64,000 bases of DNA from Prevotella sp. (GTDB lineage Bacteria; Bacteroidota; Bacteroidia; Bacteroidales; Bacteroidaceae), in the NCBI GenBank assembly GCA_022779305.1, contig JALFSW010000074.1:1-64000 (forward strand), in the 5' to 3' direction. The translations under genes were made by a program, and so were the position numbers. Below are positions 32,686 through 41,044 of the stretch, in pieces. A model generated the notes under the pieces. That model had not been told where the DNA came from. It did no database searches and saw only the letters and a program-made list of their open reading frames with translations. Each line of letters begins with the position of its first letter. The first letter of the stretch is position 1.

Positions 32686-33014
32686 GTGCCAAAATCATGT
32701 TTACAGAGTTAAAACGAGCGTATTCTCATGGTTATATGAATTATATTCCTAAGTTTCAAGAAACGTTCCCAGAACTTAAACATATAAGTAGAGAGGAATT
32801 AGCAGATAGGTTTATAAAATTAGGGATAGAGTTTTACACCGCAGAAAGGAAACCAGTCCCGCTACTTATAAGACTCACAATGCCGTTCGCTTTTATAACA
32901 TTTGTCATAATGATTCTTTTAAGCCCTTTGCATTATTTAATCACAGGCCGATGGAGGTATGATTTGAAAGACAATAGCAAAATTATGAATTGGTTTGACG
33001 CGGTAGGCTTTTAG
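32682..33014 (+). CDS. Single-span membrane protein
   Basis: The 110-residue product has a soluble N-terminal helical part and one hydrophobic segment near residues 68-86 (LTMPFAFITFVIMILLSPLH), then a basic tail. The function is unknown; it belongs to a run of small accessory genes. Confidence 0.55.
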   Translation: MSAKIMFTELKRAYSHGYMNYIPKFQETFPELKHISREELADRFIKLGIEFYTAERKPVPLLIRLTMPFAFITFVIMILLSPLHYLITGRWRYDLKDNSKIMNWFDAVGF

Positions 33015-33156
33015 ATGCGATTCAATCTCATGCTAAAAGCATGACAAAATAGAAAATCCGTACAATAACAAGCATTAAGATTATGACAAGAGAAGAAATT
33101 ATGAATCAAGGAAGACCAACAGAACTTCACTGCTTTGAAACAGACAGAGAAGAGCA

Positions 33157-33402
33157 ATGGTACAATTTAGGTCTATACGATGGGCAACTGCTAATCCTTG
33201 GCACTCTGTTGCTGACGGAGATTTACCGAAAAAAGATGGCAGATATTTGACATTAAGCAAAAACTCAAAAGGATACTACTCCTGTGTACACGAATATCAA
33301 GCGTGTAATGGTGGGTATTGGAGTACAATTGGTTACCAATCAGATATTTGCTATTGGACGGAGATACCGCAACTCCCAAAAGAAAGTGAGGTGAGCAAAT
33401 GA
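33157..33402 (+). CDS. DUF551-like protein, possibly frameshifted at its 5' end
   Basis: The 81-residue product holds NPWHSVADGDLPKKDGRYLT and, later, GYWSTIGYQSDICYWTEIPQ, the Trp-rich pattern of DUF551. A second frame at 33083-33250 starts MTREEIMNQGRPTELHCFET and looks like a natural N-terminal part for it, but it runs off into another frame near 33185. Either these are two overlapping short genes or one gene broken by a small indel. Confidence 0.55.
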   Translation: MVQFRSIRWATANPWHSVADGDLPKKDGRYLTLSKNSKGYYSCVHEYQACNGGYWSTIGYQSDICYWTEIPQLPKESEVSK

Positions 33403-33560
33403 GAGTAACAACAATCCATGTATACTGCGAGGGTGAATACATGGGAAATATCATGTATAGTGACCGCATACCATATTTCACAGAAGAAGAATTGCTAGAT
33501 GAAATCTTAAAACATTTTCCGAACCTCAAAGGAAAGCGTTGGAATTTAATATTTAGCTAA
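33399..33560 (+). CDS. Short hypothetical phage protein
   Basis: A 53-residue frame starts MRVTTIHVYCEGEYMGNIMY and ends at 33560. Its ATG overlaps the stop of the previous gene by four bases, suggesting coupled translation. It has a plausible small alpha/beta composition (TEEELLDEILKHFPNLKGKR). No family is recognised. Confidence 0.55.
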   Translation: MRVTTIHVYCEGEYMGNIMYSDRIPYFTEEELLDEILKHFPNLKGKRWNLIFS

Positions 33561-33571
33561 TATTATAGGAA

Positions 33572-33866
33572 ATGAAAGCATACCGAATTAAGCATATACC
33601 TACTGGGTTATATTACCAGCCAACAAAAGGAGGCAACAACCTTTCTGAACAAGGAAAAGTATATCTAACAAATGCAAATCCTTTGTCCTATAATAGGGGA
33701 CATAGTTATATATGGATAGCCTTAAAGAAAAGTAGCAAGGCTTATCGTATTTATGGAGACAAACTTCCAGAGTTGTATGAATGCCCTTATAATGGAAGTA
33801 TAATGCAAGGACGTGTACCCAAAGATAATTTTGAAATTGAGTATATCAACGAGAATTTAAAAGCAA

Positions 33867-33880
<14 letters not shown>
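33572..33880 (+). CDS. Hypothetical phage protein
   Basis: The 102-residue product begins with MKAYRIKHIPTGLYYQPTKG and is rich in Tyr and basic residues, giving a small beta-rich appearance. It overlaps the methyltransferase gene by 14 bases. The family is unknown. Confidence 0.6.
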
Positions 33881-34717
<837 letters not shown>

Positions 34718-34721
<4 letters not shown>

Positions 34722-35488
34722 ACGCATTCAAACAGAACATACCCGCTACTGCCTATTGTCAAGCAAAGGCAGAACTAACAAAAGAAGAAATAAAGACGCT
34801 ACACGCAATCTCTTCAACCTTCCACACCACCGTTGGAAGTGTGAACGACATCGCCCACAGCTACTTAGTAGATGCTGTAAACGAGATTAAGAAGACGAAG
34901 CACTACCGCCACGACATCAAGCACGCATGCAAAGAAGCACTCGAGAGGTACAAAAACTTCGAGCGGAGAGAACAAGCAACGATGCAGCATTCGTACGTAG
35001 ACCGCAGGGTGTTGTATATGGACTTCTTGGATGGTGTTATGGCACAAGTGCAGGGTGATATATTCAAGCTCTATATGACTATCAAGCAACATCTAGACAG
35101 ACAAAAGGCAAAGGAAAGCAAACTAAAGGCGCACGTCTTCCTTGCGCACATTCTTCTAGACTTGTCTGTTCACTTCTTCGATGCGTTCGCAGAAGCAATG
35201 AAGAACCGAGTAGCGGGCGTTGACTTGAGAGGGACATTCCTCGCTGGCAGGCTGGCGTATGTGTTTAACATTTGGGACGAAGTTGTTAAACGGCTTACTC
35301 CTGAACTCCACGGGAAAGACATTGACGACATTCCTAACGCACGATTAGCCGCGCAAATCATCGAGCAGAAGTTATCGGATGTGGAGGTGCTTTACAAGGC
35401 AGGCAGGGAAGCCGTGGAACTAAACAAGGAGACAGCCGAGGAAGTGATAAGGAAGATGGAGGAGGAGAAGCGAGAACTAAACAAATGA
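34718..35488 (+). CDS. Hypothetical helical phage protein
   Basis: The 256-residue product is almost entirely helical and rich in His, Lys and Glu (KHYRHDIKHACKEALERYKN). A middle segment (HVFLAHILLDLSVHFFDAF) is amphipathic rather than clearly membrane-spanning. It overlaps both neighbours by four bases, so it is part of a tight operon with the DUF1064 nuclease. No family is recognised. Confidence 0.65.
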
Positions 35489-35841
35489 TGAGGCGTAACA
35501 AATACGGAAACATTAGGACGGCAAGGCACGACAGCAGGAAAGAGAGCAGGCGTGCGGCTGTTCTTTCTCTGTTGGAGAAGAAAGGAACTATAACGGACTT
35601 ACGTGAGCAAGTGCGGTTCGAGCTCATCCCCGCTCAATACGAAGTTATAAGTATAGGAGGAACAAGAAAGAGAAAATGTATAGAAAGGGCGTGTACTTAT
35701 ATAGCAGATTTTGTCTATCTGAACGAGCAGGGCGAACAGGTGGTGGAGGACGTGAAAAGTCCTATCACACGCACAAAAGAATATATCATCAAACGAAAGC
35801 TGATGCTGTTTGTGTATGGGATAAGGGTAAAGGAGGTGTGA
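35485..35841 (+). CDS. DUF1064 nuclease-like protein
   Basis: The 118-residue protein has the DUF1064 pattern: basic N-terminus, EQVRFELIPAQYEVI, then YIADFVYLNEQGEQVVEDVK and RTKEYIIKRKLMLFVYG. The Asp-Phe, Glu-Asp-Val-Lys and Lys residues form a PD-(D/E)xK-like nuclease core. Phage members are thought to act as resolvases or processing nucleases near the packaging genes. It ends the early operon. Confidence 0.85.
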   Translation: MMRRNKYGNIRTARHDSRKESRRAAVLSLLEKKGTITDLREQVRFELIPAQYEVISIGGTRKRKCIERACTYIADFVYLNEQGEQVVEDVKSPITRTKEYIIKRKLMLFVYGIRVKEV

Positions 35842-35939
35842 AGTATTAGTGATGATGTGTGAGTGATGAGGCGGCAGGCAGGCTTTTCATATCTGAAATG
35901 TTAAAAAATAATCTTTTGATGATTTTTCTTCTTTATTTA

Positions 35940-35971
35940 TTTGGATAATACGCAAAAGATTATTATCTTTG
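35940..35971 (+). promoter_or_regulatory. Phage promoter before the DUF5053 pair
   Basis: TTTG, 20 bases, TATCTTTG, a full match to the host consensus, 25 bases before the ATG at 35997. Confidence 0.75.
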
Positions 35972-35996
35972 CATTGTCAAATATAAAATATGAGTT

Positions 35997-36128
35997 ATGC
36001 AGTACACAGAAAAAGAAGATGAACTGATACAAGCAATCAGAAATTACAGAAGAGCCTATCCGAATGGACAGAGAAATCTTGAAATCTACATTTTGGATTT
36101 GGTTTATGAATTAATGGAAAATGAATAA
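35997..36128 (+). CDS. Short hypothetical protein
   Basis: A 43-residue frame begins MQYTEKEDELIQAIRNYRRA directly after a full promoter. It is helical and acidic, ending LVYELMENE. Its end overlaps the next frame by eight bases. The family is unknown, but the promoter and coupling argue it is real. Confidence 0.6.
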   Translation: MQYTEKEDELIQAIRNYRRAYPNGQRNLEIYILDLVYELMENE

Positions 36129-36420
36129 TCAAACGCCCTCTCTTTTTACAGAGAGGGCACAAAAACAAAATAGGATGGGAATAATAGTAAAACAGCAAAA
36201 AGCGACCGTTCGCCAGATTTTGGCAGATGTATATGAAGAAGTAAACTGGGCATATTTGGCTAAAAATTATTTCGGAAAGTCTCGTTCTTGGCTTTATCAC
36301 AAGTTCAGTGGCATGAATAACGGAGTGGCAGACGATTTCAGCGAGGTTGACCGCGAAAGATTAAAGAACTCACTGCAAGACATAGCCAATCGCATTATGC
36401 AGGCGGCAGACAGGCTTTAA
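36121..36420 (+). CDS. DUF5053-like protein
   Basis: The 99-residue product contains WAYLAKNYFGKSRSWLYHKF and SEVDRERLKNSLQDIANRI, the conserved Tyr-Phe-Gly-Lys-Ser-Arg-Ser-Trp-Leu motif of DUF5053 proteins in Bacteroidota phages. The true start may be the ATG at 36175 (MGIIVKQQKATVRQIL), because an 8-base-stem hairpin (GCCCTCTC/GAGAGGGC, 36135-36158) lies between the two possible starts. It is probably a small DNA-binding regulator of late functions; that is a guess. Confidence 0.72.
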   Translation: MNNQTPSLFTERAQKQNRMGIIVKQQKATVRQILADVYEEVNWAYLAKNYFGKSRSWLYHKFSGMNNGVADDFSEVDRERLKNSLQDIANRIMQAADRL

Positions 36421-36442
36421 CTCACAGCCTGGTATTTGACGA

Positions 36443-36477
36443 AGAGAGTACACCTGAATAAAGTGTACTCTCTTTTT
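36443..36477 (+). terminator. Terminator after the DUF5053 gene
   Basis: AGAGAGTACAC and GTGTACTCTCT form a perfect 11-base stem with a 9-base loop, followed by a short T run. It separates the regulator unit from the packaging unit. Confidence 0.75.
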
Positions 36478-36695
36478 CGTATCCTCAGCCCTCTTTCTTG
36501 CCTTTGGCTATTTGCAAGTGAGGGGTGTTTAAAAACGCTCCCCTATTCTATTTGGTTGGTGGTTGGGACGGAAGTGTGCTATACTTGCGGAGGGAGTAAG
36601 GCTTGTTTGATAGGCAAGTGTAGCTTAGTTGGTTGGTTGCTATTGATTAGATGGTGTGTTTCTATGAAATTGCATCACTTTTTTATACACTGAAA
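36478..36695. other. Non-coding spacer with sequence like the host att repeat
   Basis: No convincing gene. GCAAGTGAGG at 36514-36523 and GCAAGTGTAGCTTAGTTG at 36614-36631 resemble the host palindromic repeat that forms the attachment site (16 of 18 bases in the second case). Confidence 0.45.
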
Positions 36696-36727
36696 TTTGC
36701 ATAATACAAAGATTTTCGGTATATTTG
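36696..36727 (+). promoter_or_regulatory. Promoter of the packaging/tail operon
   Basis: TTTG, 20 bases, TATATTTG, a full consensus match. The leader to the small terminase gene is about 165 bases and contains AAGGAGGAG at 36760. Confidence 0.7.
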
Positions 36728-36900
36728 TAGCATATTTATAAATAAACATACAAAAAAAAGGAGGAGAAATAAGCAATACAAGAGGTTACAAGGGGGTTAA
36801 AATGCAATGGTAACAAATTAGAAATCATTTTTAAAGCGGAAACACTTGCTAAAAACAGTTAACATTCAGAGTGTTAACGAAATTGACAATCAAAAAGAAT

Positions 36901-37305
36901 ATGTATACAAAGAAAGATAGAGCAAAAGTCTTTAAGCTGGCAACCGAGAAACTAAAGAAAGACGACAATATATTGTTTATTGAAGACCTTATCTCAGAAC
37001 TTCCAATAAGCAAACCCACTTTTTATAAATATTATCCAAAAGGTTCTGATGATTATGCCGCTATATTAGAGTTAATCAACAAAAACAGAATAAGCGTAAA
37101 AAGGGATATTAGAAAGAAATTGCGCAAAAGTGGCAAAGCCGCCGAGCTACTTTCTTTATATAGAATGATATGCACCGAAGAAGAAAGACGTGTATTAAAC
37201 CAAAGCTATATCGATGTAAAAGGAAAGGTTGACAACAAAATAGAAATAGGGTTTATTGAAACGGAGCATAAGCCCGCAAAGAGCGAGGACGATGTGGACG
37301 TATGA
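36901..37305 (+). CDS. Small terminase subunit
   Basis: The 134-residue protein from ATG 36901 has a basic N-terminal helix-turn-helix-like region (LISELPISKPTFYKYYPKGS) and an acidic C-terminus (AKSEDDVDV). It lies directly before the large terminase gene, overlapping it by four bases. Small subunits recognise the phage packaging site and recruit the motor. The call rests mostly on this position and the domain layout. An upstream GTG start (36871) is less likely. Confidence 0.78.
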   Translation: MYTKKDRAKVFKLATEKLKKDDNILFIEDLISELPISKPTFYKYYPKGSDDYAAILELINKNRISVKRDIRKKLRKSGKAAELLSLYRMICTEEERRVLNQSYIDVKGKVDNKIEIGFIETEHKPAKSEDDVDV

Positions 37306-38483
37306 TGCCGTTTAAAGTAATAGCACCGCTTTTCAGAGCAAACACCGAACAAGGCGTAAGGACTTACATAAATCAAGGGGGGACAAGTTCGGGTAAGACC
37401 TACACAATAATGCAGGTATTAATCTATTTTGCGCTGGTTGATGCCGGGTGTGTTATTACGGTTGTAGGTCAAGACTTGCCAAACTTGAAAGTTGGTGCGT
37501 TGCGTGATACCAAAACGATTATCGGAGGCAGTGAATGGCTTTTGAAGTTTTTCAAGTTTAACGAAAGCGGACATTTTGCAGTCGGTCGGAATGGTTCTGT
37601 AATAGAGTTTAAGAGCTACAAAGACGAACAGGACGCAAAGAATGGTAAACGTGATTATCTTTTCTTGAATGAAGCAAACGGAATAGGATATGATGTATAT
37701 TGGCAGTTGTCAATTCGTACAAGAAAGAAAATATATATCGACTATAACCCATCGGAGCGTTTTTGGGTTCACAATGAAGTAAAAGGAAGCGAGGGCACGA
37801 GTTTTATTATTTCAGACCACAGAGGCAACCCTTTTTTATCGGAGGAGGAACACGCAAGAATAGAAGCAATATCTGATAGAGAGTTATGGAAAGTGTATGC
37901 ACGCGGCTTGACGGGTAAACTTTCGGGGGTTATCTTCCCAAACTTTAATATCGTTGATGATTTGCCACCCCGTGATAGTTGGAAGTTGCACGGATATGGG
38001 CTTGACTTTGGTTTTACGAACGACCCCACGGCATTAACGCATAACGTAATAGCGCACGGAGAATTATGGACCGACCTTTTGATTTATGAAACAGGATTAA
38101 CAAACCCTATGATTGCAGAAAAGGCAAAAGAGCTCGGAATAACACGAGCAGACCAAATCATAGCAGATAGCGCAGAGCCTAAAAGTATCAAGGAAATCTA
38201 TAATGCGGGGTTGTGGATTATTCCTACCGTAAAAGGTAGCGATAGTATCGGAGTTGGTATTGATATTCTTAGGCGCTACAAATGGAATGTTACAAGGCGG
38301 TCGTTTGGATTGATTGAAGAGTTGCAGGCATACAAATGGAAAAAAGACAGAGACGGCAAAGAAACAAATACGCCTATCGATGCCTTTAACCACGCAATAG
38401 ACGCAACAAGATATTTTGCATTGATGAAGTTAAACGTAAAGAAACGAGGACGAGCGAAAGCTCATTATAACAGACTTGATTAA
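37302..38483 (+). CDS. Large terminase subunit
   Basis: The 393-residue protein has the ATPase Walker A (NQGGTSSGKTYTIMQV) near residue 30, Walker B (YLFLNEANG), and a C-terminal RNase H-like nuclease with the Asp residues in GLDFGFTNDPTAL, IADSAEPKSIKE and NHAIDATRYF. It powers DNA packaging into the head and cuts the concatemer. The family is the PBSX-like group of large terminases. All key residues are present. Confidence 0.96.
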   Translation: MMPFKVIAPLFRANTEQGVRTYINQGGTSSGKTYTIMQVLIYFALVDAGCVITVVGQDLPNLKVGALRDTKTIIGGSEWLLKFFKFNESGHFAVGRNGSVIEFKSYKDEQDAKNGKRDYLFLNEANGIGYDVYWQLSIRTRKKIYIDYNPSERFWVHNEVKGSEGTSFIISDHRGNPFLSEEEHARIEAISDRELWKVYARGLTGKLSGVIFPNFNIVDDLPPRDSWKLHGYGLDFGFTNDPTALTHNVIAHGELWTDLLIYETGLTNPMIAEKAKELGITRADQIIADSAEPKSIKEIYNAGLWIIPTVKGSDSIGVGIDILRRYKWNVTRRSFGLIEELQAYKWKKDRDGKETNTPIDAFNHAIDATRYFALMKLNVKKRGRAKAHYNRLD

Positions 38484-39032
38484 ATGGACAAAGGAACGAA
38501 GTTTAAAGAATGGATAATACGTGCAGAGTTCAGCCACGATACGGCAAACATAGAACTCGAAAAACTTACCCGCCCTTTACGAGTTGGGAGCATTCGCACA
38601 CCTATTGATTTAAACGATATGACTATCGGGCAAATGGTGCAGTTATCGGAATGCAAAAACGGGCGTGAAATGTTTTATATCGTTTGCGGTGTATTGCTTG
38701 GAATGAAGCAAAAGCAGGTGGACGATTGCCGGGCGGTTGATGTGGTTCGATTTTGCGGCTGGGTGGCTGGCAGGTTGAAGCAAATAAACGCCCTATTCGA
38801 TAGTGTGAAAAGCAAACCCACAACCGAGGAGGAGAAAGCGGGCGTATCGTCTTTGAATTTTGGAGTGTTTGGTTTAATTGATTGGTACGCTTTACGTATG
38901 GGTATCACAGACCACGAAGAAGTAACAAACGTAACGTGGGGGCGTGTTTATAAATGTCTTGAAATGGATATGAAGAAAAGGGAGTTTGACAAACGATTAG
39001 CAAAAGTATATGAAGCGGAGCATAGAAAATAA
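38484..39032 (+). CDS. Phage structural or assembly protein, unassigned
   Basis: The 182-residue product starts directly after the terminase stop. Its middle (LNDMTIGQMVQLSECKNGRE) and its C-terminal helix (VYKCLEMDMKKREFDKRLAK) are of the type seen in tail-assembly chaperones and in the Bacteroidota phage tail modules. No slippery frameshift sequence is obvious. The gene overlaps the next one by 23 bases. The assembly role is inferred from position only. Confidence 0.55.
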   Translation: MDKGTKFKEWIIRAEFSHDTANIELEKLTRPLRVGSIRTPIDLNDMTIGQMVQLSECKNGREMFYIVCGVLLGMKQKQVDDCRAVDVVRFCGWVAGRLKQINALFDSVKSKPTTEEEKAGVSSLNFGVFGLIDWYALRMGITDHEEVTNVTWGRVYKCLEMDMKKREFDKRLAKVYEAEHRK

Positions 39033-39441
39033 AATAAGAGAGATTGCAGAAACAAAGTTTTGCAGGTTTAGTTATATTTTTGAAGATTGGAACGGAGCGT
39101 CCGAAGTAGTGGACAAGGTTTCGTTACCTGCGATTATTTGTTTGTTACCGGTAGGTGGGTATTTAAACTTTATCCACGGACGAGTAAAGGACAGCGAGGA
39201 TTTGCTTATCGCTTTTGTCGATAAGGTAACAAGGGACGCAAACGGAGATGATAACGAGGAAGTTTATACACGAATGAAGCAGGCGGCGGCACAATTCATT
39301 AATGAAATGAATAACAGCGGGTATTTTGACCCTATCGACGGGCGTATAAAGTACCAAACCATTTTGGAAAGTGCAAGTGCTTACTTCACCGGTGTTTCGA
39401 TTGAGCTAAACGTTAAAGAAAGGGGCGGTGTATGTCTATGA
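39010..39441 (+). CDS. Tail-completion-like protein
   Basis: The 143-residue protein (FEDWNGASEVVDKVSLPAII, ESASAYFTGVSIELNV) has the alpha/beta size and composition of tail terminator or completion proteins. It lies just before a neck-like protein and overlaps it by ten bases. The assignment is tentative. Confidence 0.5.
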   Translation: MKRSIENKIREIAETKFCRFSYIFEDWNGASEVVDKVSLPAIICLLPVGGYLNFIHGRVKDSEDLLIAFVDKVTRDANGDDNEEVYTRMKQAAAQFINEMNNSGYFDPIDGRIKYQTILESASAYFTGVSIELNVKERGGVCL

Positions 39442-39947
39442 TAGAGAGTGCGGCAAGAATTGTTTTTATCGAAGAACTGGAGGCGTTAAAGACAAAGATA
39501 ATCGAACAGCATATAAGAGCAGGACAAAAAGCGAGCGGAGCAACAATAGCAAGTTTGCGAGTTGATGCAACAGCATACGAGGGAACATTGTATGGCAAAG
39601 CACCTTTTGGAACGCTTGAAACAGGGCGAAAAGGTGGTGCAGTTCCTAATGGGTTTATGCAGATTATACGTAAATGGATGGAAGATAAAGGCATTAAGGC
39701 AGAGCCGATACCATATAAAACAGATAGACCACATAAGTACACACCACAAGAACGGGGCGATATGTCGTTATCTTTCCTTATTGCAAGGAAGATAAAAAAA
39801 GAGGGGACGCAACTTTTTAGGAAAGGCGGTCGAGATGATATTTACTCAAATGTTATTCCAAACACGAGAGCAAGGATAATGCAAAGAATTGTAAAGTTAT
39901 TGCAGGTAGAAGTAACAAACATTAAACTAAATAATGTAGAGGTATGA
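39432..39947 (+). CDS. HK97 gp10-like neck/tail protein
   Basis: The 171-residue protein has the gp10-like features: a basic N-terminal helix, a Gly-rich loop (YGKAPFGTLETGRKGG) and a helical C-terminus. Such proteins join head and tail. The Gly-Thr-Leu-Glu-Thr-Gly-Arg region is typical of phage minor tail proteins in Bacteroidota. It overlaps both neighbours, as in tight structural operons. Confidence 0.6.
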   Translation: MSMIESAARIVFIEELEALKTKIIEQHIRAGQKASGATIASLRVDATAYEGTLYGKAPFGTLETGRKGGAVPNGFMQIIRKWMEDKGIKAEPIPYKTDRPHKYTPQERGDMSLSFLIARKIKKEGTQLFRKGGRDDIYSNVIPNTRARIMQRIVKLLQVEVTNIKLNNVEV

Positions 39948-41041
39948 GAGCACAAACAAAAAATAATGTTACGTTAAAATATCCTGATGAAATCGGATTT
40001 GCTTTTAATGCTTGTCTTTTGATTGCAGATGGGGCGGACTTATTACGAATGACTACAAAGATAGGCAACGGCACAAAGACCGAGGAATTATTTTTAGATA
40101 GTTTCGACGGCAAGTGCTATTGTGATGTAAGAGAGTATGTGCAAACATTCTTTGACACGATGCAATTCGGGGCTGTGGATTATCAAAGAGAAGTAAAGAC
40201 AAAGATGGGGGTGCGCTTGTCTTTTGAGGTAACAATTACCCTTTTGCAAGGTGCTGATGTAGTTTTTACCTTTGATGTCTTCTATATTTGGGGCGCATTG
40301 AAAATCGGAGGACAAGAAACATATAACGGATTTCGCACGCTTACTTGGTTCAAGGGCTTTCCGTTTACATTTGGGCTTTATTCAGCGGGTGGCGGTTCTT
40401 TGCTGTTTAGTCAAGATGGTGTGCCAAATCGTTTTTTAAGTATACCGGATATGGGAGTTTGGAATATTCCAATGTTACCCGGTGATAACGCAAAAAACCA
40501 TTACTTGATTAGTGATTGCGTGGGACAATTTTTTGAAGTCGCTTTTGATAAAACGTTTGATATGACTTTCAGCTATCGGTTCAATGGCAGCAAGACGGAC
40601 AAAATACGCATTAATGTTGTTGATAGTTGCAGTGATGGCTTTTACCTAAGATGGATAAACCGACACGGCTTTTATTGCTATTACTTGTTTAAGGCAGGAG
40701 CAGAGCAGCGAAAAAGCGAAAGCGATAATTTGTTTATGCGCAATAATCTTTTGGCGTTCGATATGTCGTACGGGTACGAGGGATATACAGGCAGGCAGCA
40801 GCAAATGAAAAGAGAGGATACGACGCCTATTTGCGCTCCGCTGGTTGATACTGAAACGTGGGACATGCTTTTTGATATTACAACGAGCCCATGTGTGGAT
40901 TTGTTCGCAGGTTATCAAGGAAACGTTCCTAAATGGGTGGCGGTAACGGTTGTTGCAGCGACATATACAAAGAACAAAGCAGCTTTGCAAGATTTTGTTT
41001 GCAACATATTGATGCCTGATGTTAATGTACAAAAATTATAA
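39944..41041 (+). CDS. Tail structural protein, unassigned
   Basis: The 365-residue product is beta-rich with many aromatic residues (TFDVFYIWGALKIGGQETYN). Its length and position between the neck-like protein and a large hub-like protein suggest a tail or baseplate component. I do not recognise a named family. Confidence 0.6.
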   Translation: MRAQTKNNVTLKYPDEIGFAFNACLLIADGADLLRMTTKIGNGTKTEELFLDSFDGKCYCDVREYVQTFFDTMQFGAVDYQREVKTKMGVRLSFEVTITLLQGADVVFTFDVFYIWGALKIGGQETYNGFRTLTWFKGFPFTFGLYSAGGGSLLFSQDGVPNRFLSIPDMGVWNIPMLPGDNAKNHYLISDCVGQFFEVAFDKTFDMTFSYRFNGSKTDKIRINVVDSCSDGFYLRWINRHGFYCYYLFKAGAEQRKSESDNLFMRNNLLAFDMSYGYEGYTGRQQQMKREDTTPICAPLVDTETWDMLFDITTSPCVDLFAGYQGNVPKWVAVTVVAATYTKNKAALQDFVCNILMPDVNVQKL

Positions 41042-41044
41042 GCT

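Noticed and set aside
36436..36693. 85-codon frame in the spacer before the packaging genes
   Set aside because: It starts at TTG inside a clear terminator hairpin and has no promoter, domain or normal composition.
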